Shown here piece after piece: positions 49,863 through 59,279 of a stretch of DNA of 64,000 bases. The DNA comes from an uncultured Cytophagales bacterium. Its GTDB lineage: Bacteria > Bacteroidota > Bacteroidia > Cytophagales > Bernardetiaceae. The position numbers and the translations under genes were made by a program. The first letter of the stretch is position 1; every line of letters begins with the position of its first letter. The notes under the pieces were generated by a model, which ran no database searches, had not been told where the DNA came from, and was given only the letters and a program-made list of their open reading frames with translations. Location: positions 1-64,000 of the forward strand of contig CAKZOK010000004.1 in the NCBI GenBank assembly GCA_937136415.1, in the 5' to 3' direction.

Positions 49863-50855
49863 ATGAGTAATATTCTGACCCTTTCTCCTTCTCGTTTAGA
49901 AGTCATGCAACACTTAGAAGGTTATGTGGACAAAATGACAAGCAAGTTTTTACGTCCCATTGATGCAAATTGGCAGCCTTCTGATTTGTTACCTGATGCT
50001 TCAAAACTTGATTTTTTTGATAAAGTAAAAGACCTGCAAGAGCGTGCTAGAGAACTTTCCTATGATTTTTGGATTGTTTTGATAGGCGATATGATAACAG
50101 AAGAGGCACTTCCAACATATGAATCTTGGCTCATGGACGTAGAAGGAGTGCATCAAGGCGATAAAGAAAATCCGTGGTCAAAATGGGTAAGAGGCTGGAC
50201 AGCAGAAGAAAATCGTCATGGTGATTTGCTCAATAAATATCTTTATTTGTCTGGACGAGTAAACATGAAACAAGTAGAAATATCCACTCAACATCTTATT
50301 GCAGATGGTTTTGATATTGGAACTGCCACCGACCCATATCGCAATTTTGTTTATACTTCCTTTCAAGAATTAGCAACCAATATTTCTCATAAACGAGTTG
50401 CACAGCTTGCAGGGACACACGATAATTCGGATTTGGAAAAAATGTGCAGTATGGTTGCTGCCGACGAATACCGTCATGCCTATGCGTATATGTCATTTGT
50501 AGAAAAGATTTTGGAGGTAGATCCAAATGAAATGCTTTTTGCTTTTGAAGATATGATGCGTAAAAAAATTGTGATGCCAGCTCATTATTTAAGAGAAATT
50601 GGTGGAAAGGTAGGCGAAACATTCAAGCATTTTTCTGATTGCGCACAACGTTTGGGGGTTTATACAGCAGAAGATTATGTAGATATTATGGAAGTACTCA
50701 TCAAAAAATGGAATATTGCCGACCTAAAAGACCTCAACGAAACAGGAGAAAAAGCAAGAGATTACCTTATGAAACTTCCAGCTCGTCTTTTGCGTGTAGC
50801 CGAAAGAATGAAAACAGATACAAGTGCAGGATATAAGTTTAAATGGATAGATTAA
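49863..50855 (+). CDS. Acyl-ACP desaturase (soluble di-iron)
   Basis: 330 residues of the FA_desaturase_2 family. Two di-iron motifs are clear: EENRHGDLLNKYL (ExxH, around residue 118) and ADEYRHAYAYMSF (DExxH, around 200), each contributing Glu/Asp and His to the iron pair, plus earlier helices DFWIVLIGDMITEEALPTYE. It introduces a cis double bond into acyl chains on acyl carrier protein using O2 and reduced ferredoxin. Chain length and position are not deducible. It ends just before a short terminator-like repeat and is convergent with the YwqK gene. Confidence 0.92.
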   Translation: MSNILTLSPSRLEVMQHLEGYVDKMTSKFLRPIDANWQPSDLLPDASKLDFFDKVKDLQERARELSYDFWIVLIGDMITEEALPTYESWLMDVEGVHQGDKENPWSKWVRGWTAEENRHGDLLNKYLYLSGRVNMKQVEISTQHLIADGFDIGTATDPYRNFVYTSFQELATNISHKRVAQLAGTHDNSDLEKMCSMVAADEYRHAYAYMSFVEKILEVDPNEMLFAFEDMMRKKIVMPAHYLREIGGKVGETFKHFSDCAQRLGVYTAEDYVDIMEVLIKKWNIADLKDLNETGEKARDYLMKLPARLLRVAERMKTDTSAGYKFKWID

Positions 50856-50860
50856 GAAGT

Positions 50861-50918
50861 GAGGGGCGAGAGAGTGGATAATAATTCTCCATTCTCACGC
50901 CCCTATTCTCACGCCCCT
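50861..50918. repeat. Terminator-like inverted repeat with a 14-bp tandem
   Basis: GAGGGGCGAGAGA (about 50861-50873) can pair with the tandem units ATTCTCACGCCCCT at 50891-50904 and 50905-50918. The two identical units are exactly adjacent. It lies between the convergent desaturase and YwqK genes and lacks a long T-run. Confidence 0.6.
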
Positions 50919-51660
50919 ATTCTTCACTTTCCAATTCTTCAATAGGCAGTTTTTTCTTTTTGGCAGTTTTTCTTTTTCCTTTTTTGTAATAAAACCATTC
51001 GCCTTTTATTTTTCCTTCTTCGTATTTTCCTTCATATTTTGGTTTTCCTTTTTGGTCATAATGAATCCAATAACCACTTTTTTTGCCTTCTTTATAAACT
51101 CCTCTACTTATTACAATTCCATTTTCATCGTAATATGTCCATGAGCCTTGTTTTTTTCCTTGTTTGTATGCTCCTGATTGTATCAAAGTTCCATCTTTAA
51201 AATATTCTTCTAGCAGCCCGTCTAGTTGTCCTTCTGTATAAAATACCCTTCTTGCAAGTGTTCCATCTTCATAAAAAGAAAGCCAAAGACCTTGATAAGC
51301 ACCATCACGATAAATTCCTAAGCGTTTAATTTGTTTGTTGGGATAATAAAAAAATGCCGAATCTTGCAACATTCCATTTATCCATATTTCTTTTCTTTCT
51401 AACTTCCCATCTGGCGAATAATATTTTGATTTGCCGTTGAGTTGATTGTGATAGTAGTGTTCGAAAGCCATACTTGTTCCATCTGGATAATATAAAAACC
51501 AATAACCTTCTTTATTTCCTTTTATTTCTTTTCCTTCAGCCTTTAGTATGCCATTTTTATAAAATTCTTTTTTTTTGGATTGTGCAAAAATACTTTGTGT
51601 AAAGCCAAAAAATAGAATTAGAAATCCAATTAAAAACGCTTTTGAATACTGATTTTTCAT
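50917..51660 (-). CDS. Exported YwqK/MORN-repeat protein
   Basis: 247 residues; signal peptide (FLILFFGFTQSIFAQ, cleavage about residue 27). The remainder is about eight tandem repeats of 23-25 residues with the MORN-like plan G-x-x-x-G-x-W-x-x-Y-x-x-D-G-x: KGNKEGYWFLYYPDGTSMAFEHY, LNGKSKYYSPDGKLERKE, YQGLWLSFYEDGTLARRV, LDGLLEEYFKDGTLIQSG, KQGSWTYYDENGIVISRG, KSGYWIHYDQKGKPKYEG, IKGEWFYYKKG. Lys-rich C-terminus. Its repeats are more regular than those of the protein at 8153. Function of these exported repeats is unknown. Confidence 0.85.
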   Translation of the reverse strand: MKNQYSKAFLIGFLILFFGFTQSIFAQSKKKEFYKNGILKAEGKEIKGNKEGYWFLYYPDGTSMAFEHYYHNQLNGKSKYYSPDGKLERKEIWINGMLQDSAFFYYPNKQIKRLGIYRDGAYQGLWLSFYEDGTLARRVFYTEGQLDGLLEEYFKDGTLIQSGAYKQGKKQGSWTYYDENGIVISRGVYKEGKKSGYWIHYDQKGKPKYEGKYEEGKIKGEWFYYKKGKRKTAKKKKLPIEELESEE

Positions 51661-51805
51661 ATAATTTTATTTAGAAAGTAATGTAAAGAAGAATAGTATC
51701 AAAAATATCAATTATCATGCTATTTTTCTATTTTTGATAGCACAAAATTGAATAATTGTTTTTGTGTTGGCATAATTAATTATTTTTTTAGTTTTTTTTG
51801 ACTAA

Positions 51806-54800
51806 ATGTCTGATAAGTCAAGAAAAATGTTATTTTTGTATTACCTATACCTAATTTATCTATTCAAAATTGCATTTTCATTAGATTATTTTCACTTGAA
51901 AAAATTACAAGATAATTACTTTTTTATAAACCCTCTCACAATTTTTGGTAAATTATTATTTCCTAAATATTTGATACAAGGAATAATATTGTTTTGTTTT
52001 TTCTGTATTTCATTTATTGCAAATGCACAAAAACAAACCAAACACCTTCCCTTTGACCCTCAAAAACAACTATCTCAATTTTTAATAGATAAATGGGGTA
52101 GCGAAAAAGGGCTGCCTTCTGGAACACTTTTACGAATTACCCAAACAAGTGATGGTTATATATGGCTGGGAGGATATGATGGACTTTTCCGATTTGATGG
52201 GAATAGTTTTGATATCTACACAAAAAAAACAGTAAAACAATTTAAAGCAAATAATATTACTTGCCTAACTGAAGGTAAAGACAGTACACTTTGGGTGGGA
52301 ACACAAGGAGGAGGATTATTGAGTTATAAAAATGGAGTATTCAAGCATCATGGTTTAGAAAAAGAATATATTGAAGCTATTCATATAGTTGATAAAAGTG
52401 ATTCTATTTATATTGGTACTCGTTCTAAAGGATTATTTACATACTCAAAAAAAGAAAAAGAGTTTCATGCTGTTTTACCCAAAGAATTAGCTTCTATAGC
52501 TGTTTATGATATTGTGGAGTATCCAAAAGGAAAACTTTGGTTAGCTACACGAAATCAAGGTATTCTGATTTTGGAAAATAATATTTTATCTAAAACCGAA
52601 AGTGAGTCAGAAAATTCTCTTGTTCTCAAATTATATTTAGATAAGCAACAAGGGGTTTGGGCAGGAACTCATAATGGTATTTTGAAATATGAGAATAATA
52701 AGTTTGTTCAGAAGTTTCCAGAACTAAAAACAAAGCGTATTCATGATATGAAGCATGATTTAGCAGGAAATTTTTGGATTGTTACTCGCACTAATATATA
52801 TCGTCATAATATTATTACAAAAAAGCTAGAACTCCTAACAACTAAAGACGGAAAAACCTTTGATAATGTTCGTGCTGTATGTTTTGACCAAGAAAACAGT
52901 TTATGGATTCCAACACCTAGACAAGGTCTTTGCCGTTTGCGTGATGGGAAATTTATAAATTATACTACTAGCGAAGGGTTGGCTTATGCATCTATAAATT
53001 CGGTAACTACTTATAATAAAACAGAAATACTGGTTGGAACAAGTAATGGAACACTTCATCGTATAGATGTAAAGAAAAATAAAGTATTTGATTTTCCTCT
53101 AAAAATTGATATTGGACAAGAAGAATTCTTTAATATTCGTCAAGATAATCTAGGAACACTTTGGTTCAGTACTTATAGTGGATTATTGAGAAGAGATTCT
53201 CTTGGTAATGAAAAACTATTTACTACGAAAGATGGTTTGCCAACAAATATTTTACGACTTACCTATCAAGATTCCAAAGGACGTTTTTGGATAGGAACAC
53301 GAGGACAAGGTTTGGTACAATATAAAAAAGACAGTCTGACAAATAAAAATAATTTTGAAAAAATAGGACTTGAAAGAGGCTTTGTGTCTGATTTTGTGAT
53401 GGCAATAGATGAAGATAATAATGGAAATCTGTTGGTAGGAACAAATAATGGAGGATTAGCCATAGAAAATGGAAATAAATTTGAATGGCTTACTACCAAA
53501 AATGGGCTTCCAACCAATCTTATATTTAATATTTATTGTGATAAAGAAAATACAATATGGCTTGCCACCAATGCAGGTTTAGTACGTTGGAAAGATAAAA
53601 AAACCTTTGTTTTTGATGGCTCAAATGGTTTGCCAAATGAAACTATTTTTGATATTGTAGAAGATGAAAAAGGGTATTTTTGGTTTTCTTCAAATAAAGG
53701 AGTTTTGCGTATTCAAAAAAATGAATTGAATAATTTAGCCAATGGAGAAGAAACAATATTAAGCTGGGTACAATACGATAAAAACGATGGAATGCGTTCC
53801 GAACAATGCAAAGGAGCTACACAATCGCTTATTTCCCCCCAAGGAATTATATGGATTCCTACAAATAATGGTGCTTTACATATCAATCCTAATTCTTTAC
53901 CTATCAATTCTCGTCGCCCTCCAGTCTATATACAAAAAATATTTTTAGATAATGAAGTTTTCCTAGATACTCAAAAGATAATCATTCAACCAGAGCAACA
54001 ACGTTTGACTATTAATTTTACAGCTCTTAGTTTTCGTGCCCCTGAAAAAGTAAAATTCAAATACAAATTAGAAGGCTTTGACAAAGAATGGATACTAGTA
54101 GAAAATAATAAAAGAGAAGCAATTTATACTAATTTACCCAACGGAACATATACTTTTCAAGTCATTGCAGCTAATAATGACGGAATTTGGAATAATGAGG
54201 GAGCAACTGTCAAAATTATTGTAAAACCTCAAATCTATGAAACTCCTTGGTTTATAGGAACAGTTATTATTATAATTCTTTTGATAATTTGGCTAATTGT
54301 TCGAACAAGAATTGAAATGATTAAGGAAAAAGGTGAAGAATTAGAAAAAATTATTAAACAGCGTACTGCCGAACTTCGCTCTAGCAACGAAGAGTTAGTT
54401 ACTCAACAAAAAGTAGTAGATGACAGAAATCAAATTATTGAAAAACAAAACGATAATATCATTTCTAGTATAAATTATGCCAAACGTATTCAAGTAGCTA
54501 TATTGCCTACAAAAGAAAAAGTGACAGAATTATTACCTAGTTCATTCATTTTGTTTTTGCCTAGAGATATAGTTTCAGGAGATTTTTATTGGATACAACA
54601 ACAAAGTGAAAAAATAATTATAGCTACTGTTGATTGTACGGGGCATGGTGTTCCAGGGGCGTTTATGTCTTTAATTGGAAATGATATGTTAAATAAGGTA
54701 GTTATAGATTATTCTATTACACAGCCTAATCTTGTTCTTGACCTCCTCAATCAAGAAATAACCAATATCTTAAAACAAACAGAAACAGAAAACCGTGATG

Positions 54801-55216
54801 GAATGGATATGAATGTTTGGACTTGGCATCAGAAAACTCAAACAATAGAATTTTCGGGCGCAAAAAATCCTTTAATTTATATTCAAAACAATGAATTATA
54901 TGAAATAAAAGCTGATAAATTTTCTATTGGAGGAAATTGGACAAACAAAAAAATAGCAAAATATACAAATCATATCATCAAAATTGATTCGCCGACAGTT
55001 GTATATACATTTTCTGATGGCTATCAAGACCAGTTTGGGGGAGAAAAAAATAGAAAGTTTATGAAAGGAAAATTGAAAAAAATGCTCTTAGAAATTCATA
55101 AATTACCTATGAAAGAACAACAACAAATATTAAAAAATGAGTTTGATAATTGGAAAAATCAATATCCACAAATAGATGATGTATTAGTAATAGGAGTAAA
55201 AATTGATGCAAAATAA
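51806..55216 (+). CDS. Two-component-propeller protein with SpoIIE/PP2C phosphatase output
   Basis: 1136 residues. Membrane/secretion signal near residues 55-76 (LIQGIILFCFFCISFIANAQ); the 50 residues before it are hydrophobic and the true start may be later. About 14 Reg_prop blades follow (xWxGTxxGxLxx: LWVGTQGGGLLSY, FWIGTRGQGLVQY, IWLATNAGLVRW), enough for two seven-bladed propellers. A Y_Y_Y domain follows (FKYKLEGFDKEWILVENNKREAIYTNLPNGTYTF), then a membrane helix (VIIIILLIIWLIV, about 815-833), a coiled coil, and a SpoIIE phosphatase with metal-binding VSGDFYWIQQ, VDCTGHGVPGAFMSLIG and YTFSDGYQDQ. It is a transmembrane sensor whose output is Ser/Thr dephosphorylation rather than His phosphorylation. 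A SiaC-like target candidate is at 7194. A PAS-histidine kinase gene follows. Confidence 0.9.
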   Translation: MSDKSRKMLFLYYLYLIYLFKIAFSLDYFHLKKLQDNYFFINPLTIFGKLLFPKYLIQGIILFCFFCISFIANAQKQTKHLPFDPQKQLSQFLIDKWGSEKGLPSGTLLRITQTSDGYIWLGGYDGLFRFDGNSFDIYTKKTVKQFKANNITCLTEGKDSTLWVGTQGGGLLSYKNGVFKHHGLEKEYIEAIHIVDKSDSIYIGTRSKGLFTYSKKEKEFHAVLPKELASIAVYDIVEYPKGKLWLATRNQGILILENNILSKTESESENSLVLKLYLDKQQGVWAGTHNGILKYENNKFVQKFPELKTKRIHDMKHDLAGNFWIVTRTNIYRHNIITKKLELLTTKDGKTFDNVRAVCFDQENSLWIPTPRQGLCRLRDGKFINYTTSEGLAYASINSVTTYNKTEILVGTSNGTLHRIDVKKNKVFDFPLKIDIGQEEFFNIRQDNLGTLWFSTYSGLLRRDSLGNEKLFTTKDGLPTNILRLTYQDSKGRFWIGTRGQGLVQYKKDSLTNKNNFEKIGLERGFVSDFVMAIDEDNNGNLLVGTNNGGLAIENGNKFEWLTTKNGLPTNLIFNIYCDKENTIWLATNAGLVRWKDKKTFVFDGSNGLPNETIFDIVEDEKGYFWFSSNKGVLRIQKNELNNLANGEETILSWVQYDKNDGMRSEQCKGATQSLISPQGIIWIPTNNGALHINPNSLPINSRRPPVYIQKIFLDNEVFLDTQKIIIQPEQQRLTINFTALSFRAPEKVKFKYKLEGFDKEWILVENNKREAIYTNLPNGTYTFQVIAANNDGIWNNEGATVKIIVKPQIYETPWFIGTVIIIILLIIWLIVRTRIEMIKEKGEELEKIIKQRTAELRSSNEELVTQQKVVDDRNQIIEKQNDNIISSINYAKRIQVAILPTKEKVTELLPSSFILFLPRDIVSGDFYWIQQQSEKIIIATVDCTGHGVPGAFMSLIGNDMLNKVVIDYSITQPNLVLDLLNQEITNILKQTETENRDGMDMNVWTWHQKTQTIEFSGAKNPLIYIQNNELYEIKADKFSIGGNWTNKKIAKYTNHIIKIDSPTVVYTFSDGYQDQFGGEKNRKFMKGKLKKMLLEIHKLPMKEQQQILKNEFDNWKNQYPQIDDVLVIGVKIDAK

Positions 55217-55238
55217 ATTCTCAAACAACTTGATAAAC

Positions 55239-55405
55239 ATTATCACAGTTGTTTTTGTATGAAGTCTTTTGGGCATTCGTTTGCTCACAAACGAATTTGC
55301 CACTTCCTCAGAAGCAGAATATTTGTATAAATAACCTTTTTGAGGAAGCTATGTTTAGTTTTAAGGAACTGAATACACATAAAAATTAATTGTGATAACC
55401 TTTAA
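55239..55405. repeat. MITE-like repeat, family E, copy 3 (longest)
   Basis: 167 bp. Left end ATTATCACAGTTGTTTTTGT, right end AATTGTGATAACCTTTAAT. Inside are a hairpin ATTCGTTTGCTCACAAACGAAT and a further pair CTTCCTCA / TGAGGAAG. Almost the whole length, except about 40 bp containing ATATTTGTATAAATAACC, aligns with the reverse complement of 59070-59204. Lies between the SpoIIE protein and PAS-kinase genes. Confidence 0.9.
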
Positions 55406-55501
55406 TAATTAAATAAAAATCAGATTGTATTTAAGTAATTTTTTTTATACATTAACAACGCATTTTAATAAAATTATTTAATCTTGTAAAGTTGGTGCTT
55501 G

Positions 55502-57826
55502 ATGCCTCATACTAATCCCTTTTTTGAATTATCTGCAGAAGCTCTTTGTATATTGGATACACAAAACTGTATCTTATATACCAATGAAGCAATGGAAGAG
55601 TTTATACAAAACAAAAAACAAAATTTGGTTGGAAAGAATTTTATACAACAACTAATCAAAAAAAATGAAGAGAAAAATGATGCTCAAAAATTAAAAAAAC
55701 AACTAGAAAAAGCACAAAAACAGATAAACGTAAAGGTAGTAGAAGATTATTTTTTGATAAACAATAAAGTAAATACTCAAATTAGAGCAATCGCCACACA
55801 AAAAAAACAAATTTATATATCCATAAATAATACAGATACATCTTACCTTAATTCTGAAAAAACAGCAGCAAAATATAAATTAGCAAAAAATCAAAATAGT
55901 AATAAAATAACACTCCAAACTCTTCAAAAAGAATTAAGCAGTACAAAAAAAATGTTGCAGTTTGTTTTGGATTCTTTGCCTGATGGTGTGATTTTTACCT
56001 CACCTGATTCTGAAATAGAATGGATAAATCCTTCTATCAAAAAACTTTTGGGATATAAAGAAGAAGAATATACAGGAAAAATACTTTCAACTTTATTCGA
56101 AGAAGATAGCTTTTTGCTTATTTCGGAAGCTACTAATAATTTGGAAAAAACAGCAGTTTTCGAAATTACCTTAAAAACCAAAAATGGAAAATTAATTTAT
56201 ACAGAAACCATCTCTACGCCTGTTTATGGCTTCAACAATTCTATTATAGGTTATCTTTATGTAGTCCGAGATGTTAGCGAACACAAAATATTTGAAAAAG
56301 AAAAAACTCAAATTATGCGTTCTTTGGCGCAATTCAAACGTACTTTAGATGTTACTAAAGATAGTGTTTTTATGTTTGATTCGACCAATCTTCTATTTAT
56401 TTACGCCAATAAAGGGGCAACACAAGCGGTAGGATATACTTTTGACGAGCTGCGTAAAATGAAACTTACAGATTTGATGAGTGATATAAATAGCAAAGAT
56501 TTTGAGCAGCTTATTTCTTATCTTATCAACAATGCACATCATCAAATAAATATTGATAGCACTTTTTTACATAAAAACAAAACAAAATTTCCTGTTGCAT
56601 TGCTCTTACAATATGTAGATTTGGATAATGGAAAAAATCGATTTGTAGCTATTGTAAGAGATATTAGTGAACGAAAAATTACAGAAAAATTACTCAAAAA
56701 AAGTGAACTCAAATTTCGCTCTACCTTCGAACAAGCAGGCATCGGAATTGCACATATTGGAATAGATTTATCATGGGCAACATTTAATGCACATTTTTGT
56801 AAAATGACAGGCTATTCATCAGCCGAACTTAGTGTCAAAAAATTAAGAGAAATCACACACCCAAAAGATTTGCCCAGAGATATTACACAACTTGGGCGTG
56901 TTTTGAGCCGAAAAAGTGATGGGTATTCTATGAAAATACGTTATATACACAAAAATGGAGATGTCATTTGGCTCAACTTATCGCTTTCAATAGTAAAAGA
57001 TGAAGACAAAAAACCTGTCTTTATAGTGATGTTTATTGAAAATATTTCCGAACAAGTAGAAGCCGAAAAAATATTACAAGAAACCCTAAATGAGCTAAAA
57101 AGAAGTAATTATGAGTTAGACCAGTTTGTTTATAAGGCTTCTCATGATTTGCGCTCACCCATAACATCTATTTTAGGATTGCTAAATATTGCCGAAATTG
57201 ATGAAGAGCATGCACTTGCTCATATCAAAAAAATTAGGGGAAGAATCCAGAAATTAGACGAATTTATACAGTCAATCATTAATTATTCTCAAACAAATAA
57301 CTTAGAACCTCAACTTGAACCTTTGCAAATAGAATATCTTATCCATAAAAATATAGCTGAATTAGATTTTTTGCCGTATGCCAGTGAAATTAAATTCAAA
57401 GTGAAGCAAAAACAAAAAGGAGCTATTTATATGGATAATTTGAGATTAAATATTATCCTAAAAAATTTACTTTCAAATGCTATTAAATTTGCAGACCGAA
57501 CCAAAAAAGTATCAATTATTTTGATAGAAACTGATGTAAGAAAAGATAAAAAGTTTGTATTAACAATTACAGATAATGGATTAGGAATAGATGAGGCGTA
57601 TCAAGAGCAAATCTTTGATATGTTTTATCGTGGAAACGAAGTGTTTGAAGGAAATGGTCTGGGCTTATATATTCTTCGTCAGGCTGTCGAAAAGCTCGGA
57701 GGAGAACTCAAATTTGCTAGTCAGCTTGGAAAAGGTTCTAAATTTATAGTCATTTTACCCAATTTAAAACCTCAAATGAAAGAGGAAATAGAAAATTTTT
57801 TTATCTCTCCTACATCAAAAAAATAA
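55502..57826 (+). CDS. Multi-PAS sensor histidine kinase
   Basis: 774 residues from ATG 55502 (a TTG at 55499 directly precedes it). No membrane helix or signal: cytoplasmic. PAS-like domains are seen at about 5-45 (ELSAEALCILDTQNCILYTNEA), 150-265 (PDGVIFTSPDSEIEWINPSIKKLLGY), 280-395 (VFMFDSTNLLFIYANKGATQAVGY) and 405-520 (AGIGIAHIGIDLSWATFNAHFCKMTGYSSAEL), with PAC segments (YLYVVRDVSEH, FVAIVRDISERK). A coiled linker leads to HisKA with His548 (VYKASHDLRSPITSILG) and HATPase (LKNLLSNAIKFAD, ITDNGLGIDEAYQ, GLGLYILRQAVEKLGG). It probably senses an intracellular signal. No response regulator is adjacent. Confidence 0.9.
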   Translation: MPHTNPFFELSAEALCILDTQNCILYTNEAMEEFIQNKKQNLVGKNFIQQLIKKNEEKNDAQKLKKQLEKAQKQINVKVVEDYFLINNKVNTQIRAIATQKKQIYISINNTDTSYLNSEKTAAKYKLAKNQNSNKITLQTLQKELSSTKKMLQFVLDSLPDGVIFTSPDSEIEWINPSIKKLLGYKEEEYTGKILSTLFEEDSFLLISEATNNLEKTAVFEITLKTKNGKLIYTETISTPVYGFNNSIIGYLYVVRDVSEHKIFEKEKTQIMRSLAQFKRTLDVTKDSVFMFDSTNLLFIYANKGATQAVGYTFDELRKMKLTDLMSDINSKDFEQLISYLINNAHHQINIDSTFLHKNKTKFPVALLLQYVDLDNGKNRFVAIVRDISERKITEKLLKKSELKFRSTFEQAGIGIAHIGIDLSWATFNAHFCKMTGYSSAELSVKKLREITHPKDLPRDITQLGRVLSRKSDGYSMKIRYIHKNGDVIWLNLSLSIVKDEDKKPVFIVMFIENISEQVEAEKILQETLNELKRSNYELDQFVYKASHDLRSPITSILGLLNIAEIDEEHALAHIKKIRGRIQKLDEFIQSIINYSQTNNLEPQLEPLQIEYLIHKNIAELDFLPYASEIKFKVKQKQKGAIYMDNLRLNIILKNLLSNAIKFADRTKKVSIILIETDVRKDKKFVLTITDNGLGIDEAYQEQIFDMFYRGNEVFEGNGLGLYILRQAVEKLGGELKFASQLGKGSKFIVILPNLKPQMKEEIENFFISPTSKK

Positions 57827-57859
57827 TATTTTATTCAACAGTGTAGAAAGCTGTTATAG

Positions 57860-58037
57860 AAGTTGTTTAAGAATAGACAAACCGTCTTCAGTGGCACACA
57901 GAATACGGATAAAAGTTTCATTTTTCCATAGAATTGGGTTTGTAAAACTAATTCTATGGAAAATAAACTAGCCTTTGTTAGTGTTTTGGCGTAGCAATAC
58001 CAACAAATACACAAAAAAATCAATTCTTAAACAACTT
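57860..58037. repeat. Composite palindromic element (modules D and B inside 15-bp inverted repeats)
   Basis: AAGTTGTTTAAGAAT (57860-57874) is the exact reverse complement of 58023-58037. Inside, in order: a reversed module D (57881-57924, matching AATGAAACTTTTATC and the D hairpin of 46.2 kb), a third hairpin CCATAGAATT/AATTCTATGG (57926-57959), and module B (57976-58003). Read in reverse it has the same B-then-D order as 36074-36192. It lies between the PAS-kinase gene and miaA. Confidence 0.85.
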
Positions 58038-58081
58038 TATACAAAATTAATGGTCATAATTTTTAATACAAAACGAAAAGA

Positions 58082-59065
58082 GTGAAAAAAATAATTGTAA
58101 TAGCAGGGGCAACAGCCGTAGGAAAAACAGCATTATGTACAGAGTTGGCAGCTTATTTTGATACTGAAATTATTTCGGGCGATTCAAGACAGTTTTATAA
58201 AGAAATGAGTATCGGAACTGCAAAGCCAACATCAAACGACATGACTTATTATTCTGAAAATAATTCTTCAAAAATGATTAAACATCATTTTATTGATTCG
58301 CATTCTATCCAAAATCCTTTATCGGCAGGGCAATTTGAAAAAGAAGCCTTGTGGGTCATTCAAGATGTATTCAAAAAGAGAAATAAAGAAAATGATATAT
58401 TGATTCTGACAGGAGGTTCAGGGCTTTTTATTCAAGCTATCTGTAATGGATTTGATGAAATGCCTTCTATTGATTCAAAATTTAGAGAAAAATTAAATAA
58501 AGAATTAGAACAAAATGGATTGCAGAGTTTGGTTTCAGAATTACAAGAAAAAGATGCAGAATACGCAGCAGAAGCAGATTTGAAGAATCCTCAACGAGTA
58601 ATTAGAGCATTAGAAATAATACGAAGTACAAATAAAAAATATTCAGTTTTTAGAAAACAAACTTCTCAAAATCAAGAAAAAAACAAACAAAAACGAAAAC
58701 AAAAATTAGGCTTCGAAACTATCAAAATTATGTTGGACAGACCTAGGGAAGAACTATATGAAAGAATAAACAAACGAGTTTTGATAATGATTGAAAACGG
58801 CTTAATCAAAGAAGTAGAAACAGTCAAAAAATATGCTCATCTTTCCCCTTTAAAAACGGTAGGCTATCAAGAAATTTTTGAATATTTTGATGGAAAAACA
58901 AGTTTGGAAGATGCAATTTCAAATATTCAACAAAACACTAGACGTTTTGCCAAAAGACAATTAACATGGTTTAGAAAAGATTCAGAATATACTTGGTTTG
59001 ATATTTCGAAACCAAATTATAAAGAAAAAATAATCAGTTTTATTGAGAGTATGATAGAAAAATAA
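58082..59065 (+). CDS. miaA: tRNA dimethylallyltransferase
   Basis: 327 residues from GTG 58082 (VKKIIVIAGATAVGKTAL); no ATG precedes the P-loop. Transfers a dimethylallyl group to N6 of A37 in tRNAs reading codons that begin with U. Motifs: GATAVGKTALC (P-loop), ISGDSRQFYKEMSIGTAKP, HHFIDSHSIQNPLSAGQFEKEA, ILTGGSGLFIQAI, DLKNPQRVIRALEI, GLIKEVETVKKYAHLSPLKTVGYQEIFEYFDG and RRFAKRQLTWFRKD. The leading Rossmann-type kinase fold and length match family. The GTG start is 44 bp downstream of a composite repeat. A family E repeat follows directly after its stop codon. Confidence 0.96.
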   Translation: MKKIIVIAGATAVGKTALCTELAAYFDTEIISGDSRQFYKEMSIGTAKPTSNDMTYYSENNSSKMIKHHFIDSHSIQNPLSAGQFEKEALWVIQDVFKKRNKENDILILTGGSGLFIQAICNGFDEMPSIDSKFREKLNKELEQNGLQSLVSELQEKDAEYAAEADLKNPQRVIRALEIIRSTNKKYSVFRKQTSQNQEKNKQKRKQKLGFETIKIMLDRPREELYERINKRVLIMIENGLIKEVETVKKYAHLSPLKTVGYQEIFEYFDGKTSLEDAISNIQQNTRRFAKRQLTWFRKDSEYTWFDISKPNYKEKIISFIESMIEK

Positions 59066-59069
59066 TAAA

Positions 59070-59204
59070 GATTATCCAGTAATTTTTTATGTCTGTTTAG
59101 TTTCCCAGAACTGAACCTTGATGCTTTGAGGAAGCGATAAATTCGTTTGTAAGCAAAAGAATACACAGAAATATTTTATACAAAAAAAATAGTGATAATG
59201 TTAA
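59070..59204. repeat. MITE-like repeat, family E, copy 5
   Basis: Reverse-oriented full copy. Its reverse complement begins ATTATCACTATTTTTTTTGT and ends ATAAAAAATTACTGGATAATC; the internal ACAAACGAATTTATCGCTTC aligns with copy 3. Starts 4 bp after the miaA stop and runs into the terminator. Confidence 0.85.
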
Positions 59205-59255
59205 TAAAAAAAAGTTCTTTTTTTATTATTGTTAAATAAAAAAAGAACTTTTTTG
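59205..59255. terminator. Bidirectional terminator between miaA and ppa
   Basis: AAAGTTCTTTTTTTATT pairs with AATAAAAAAAGAACTTT; A-rich on the left and T-rich on the right. Confidence 0.85.
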
Positions 59256-59279
59256 AAAATATCTGATATTCAGTATTTT

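Noticed and set aside
17139-59204. Family E and modules B and D as parts of a CRISPR array
   Set aside because: The copies are dispersed, differ in length and orientation, and have no regular spacers.
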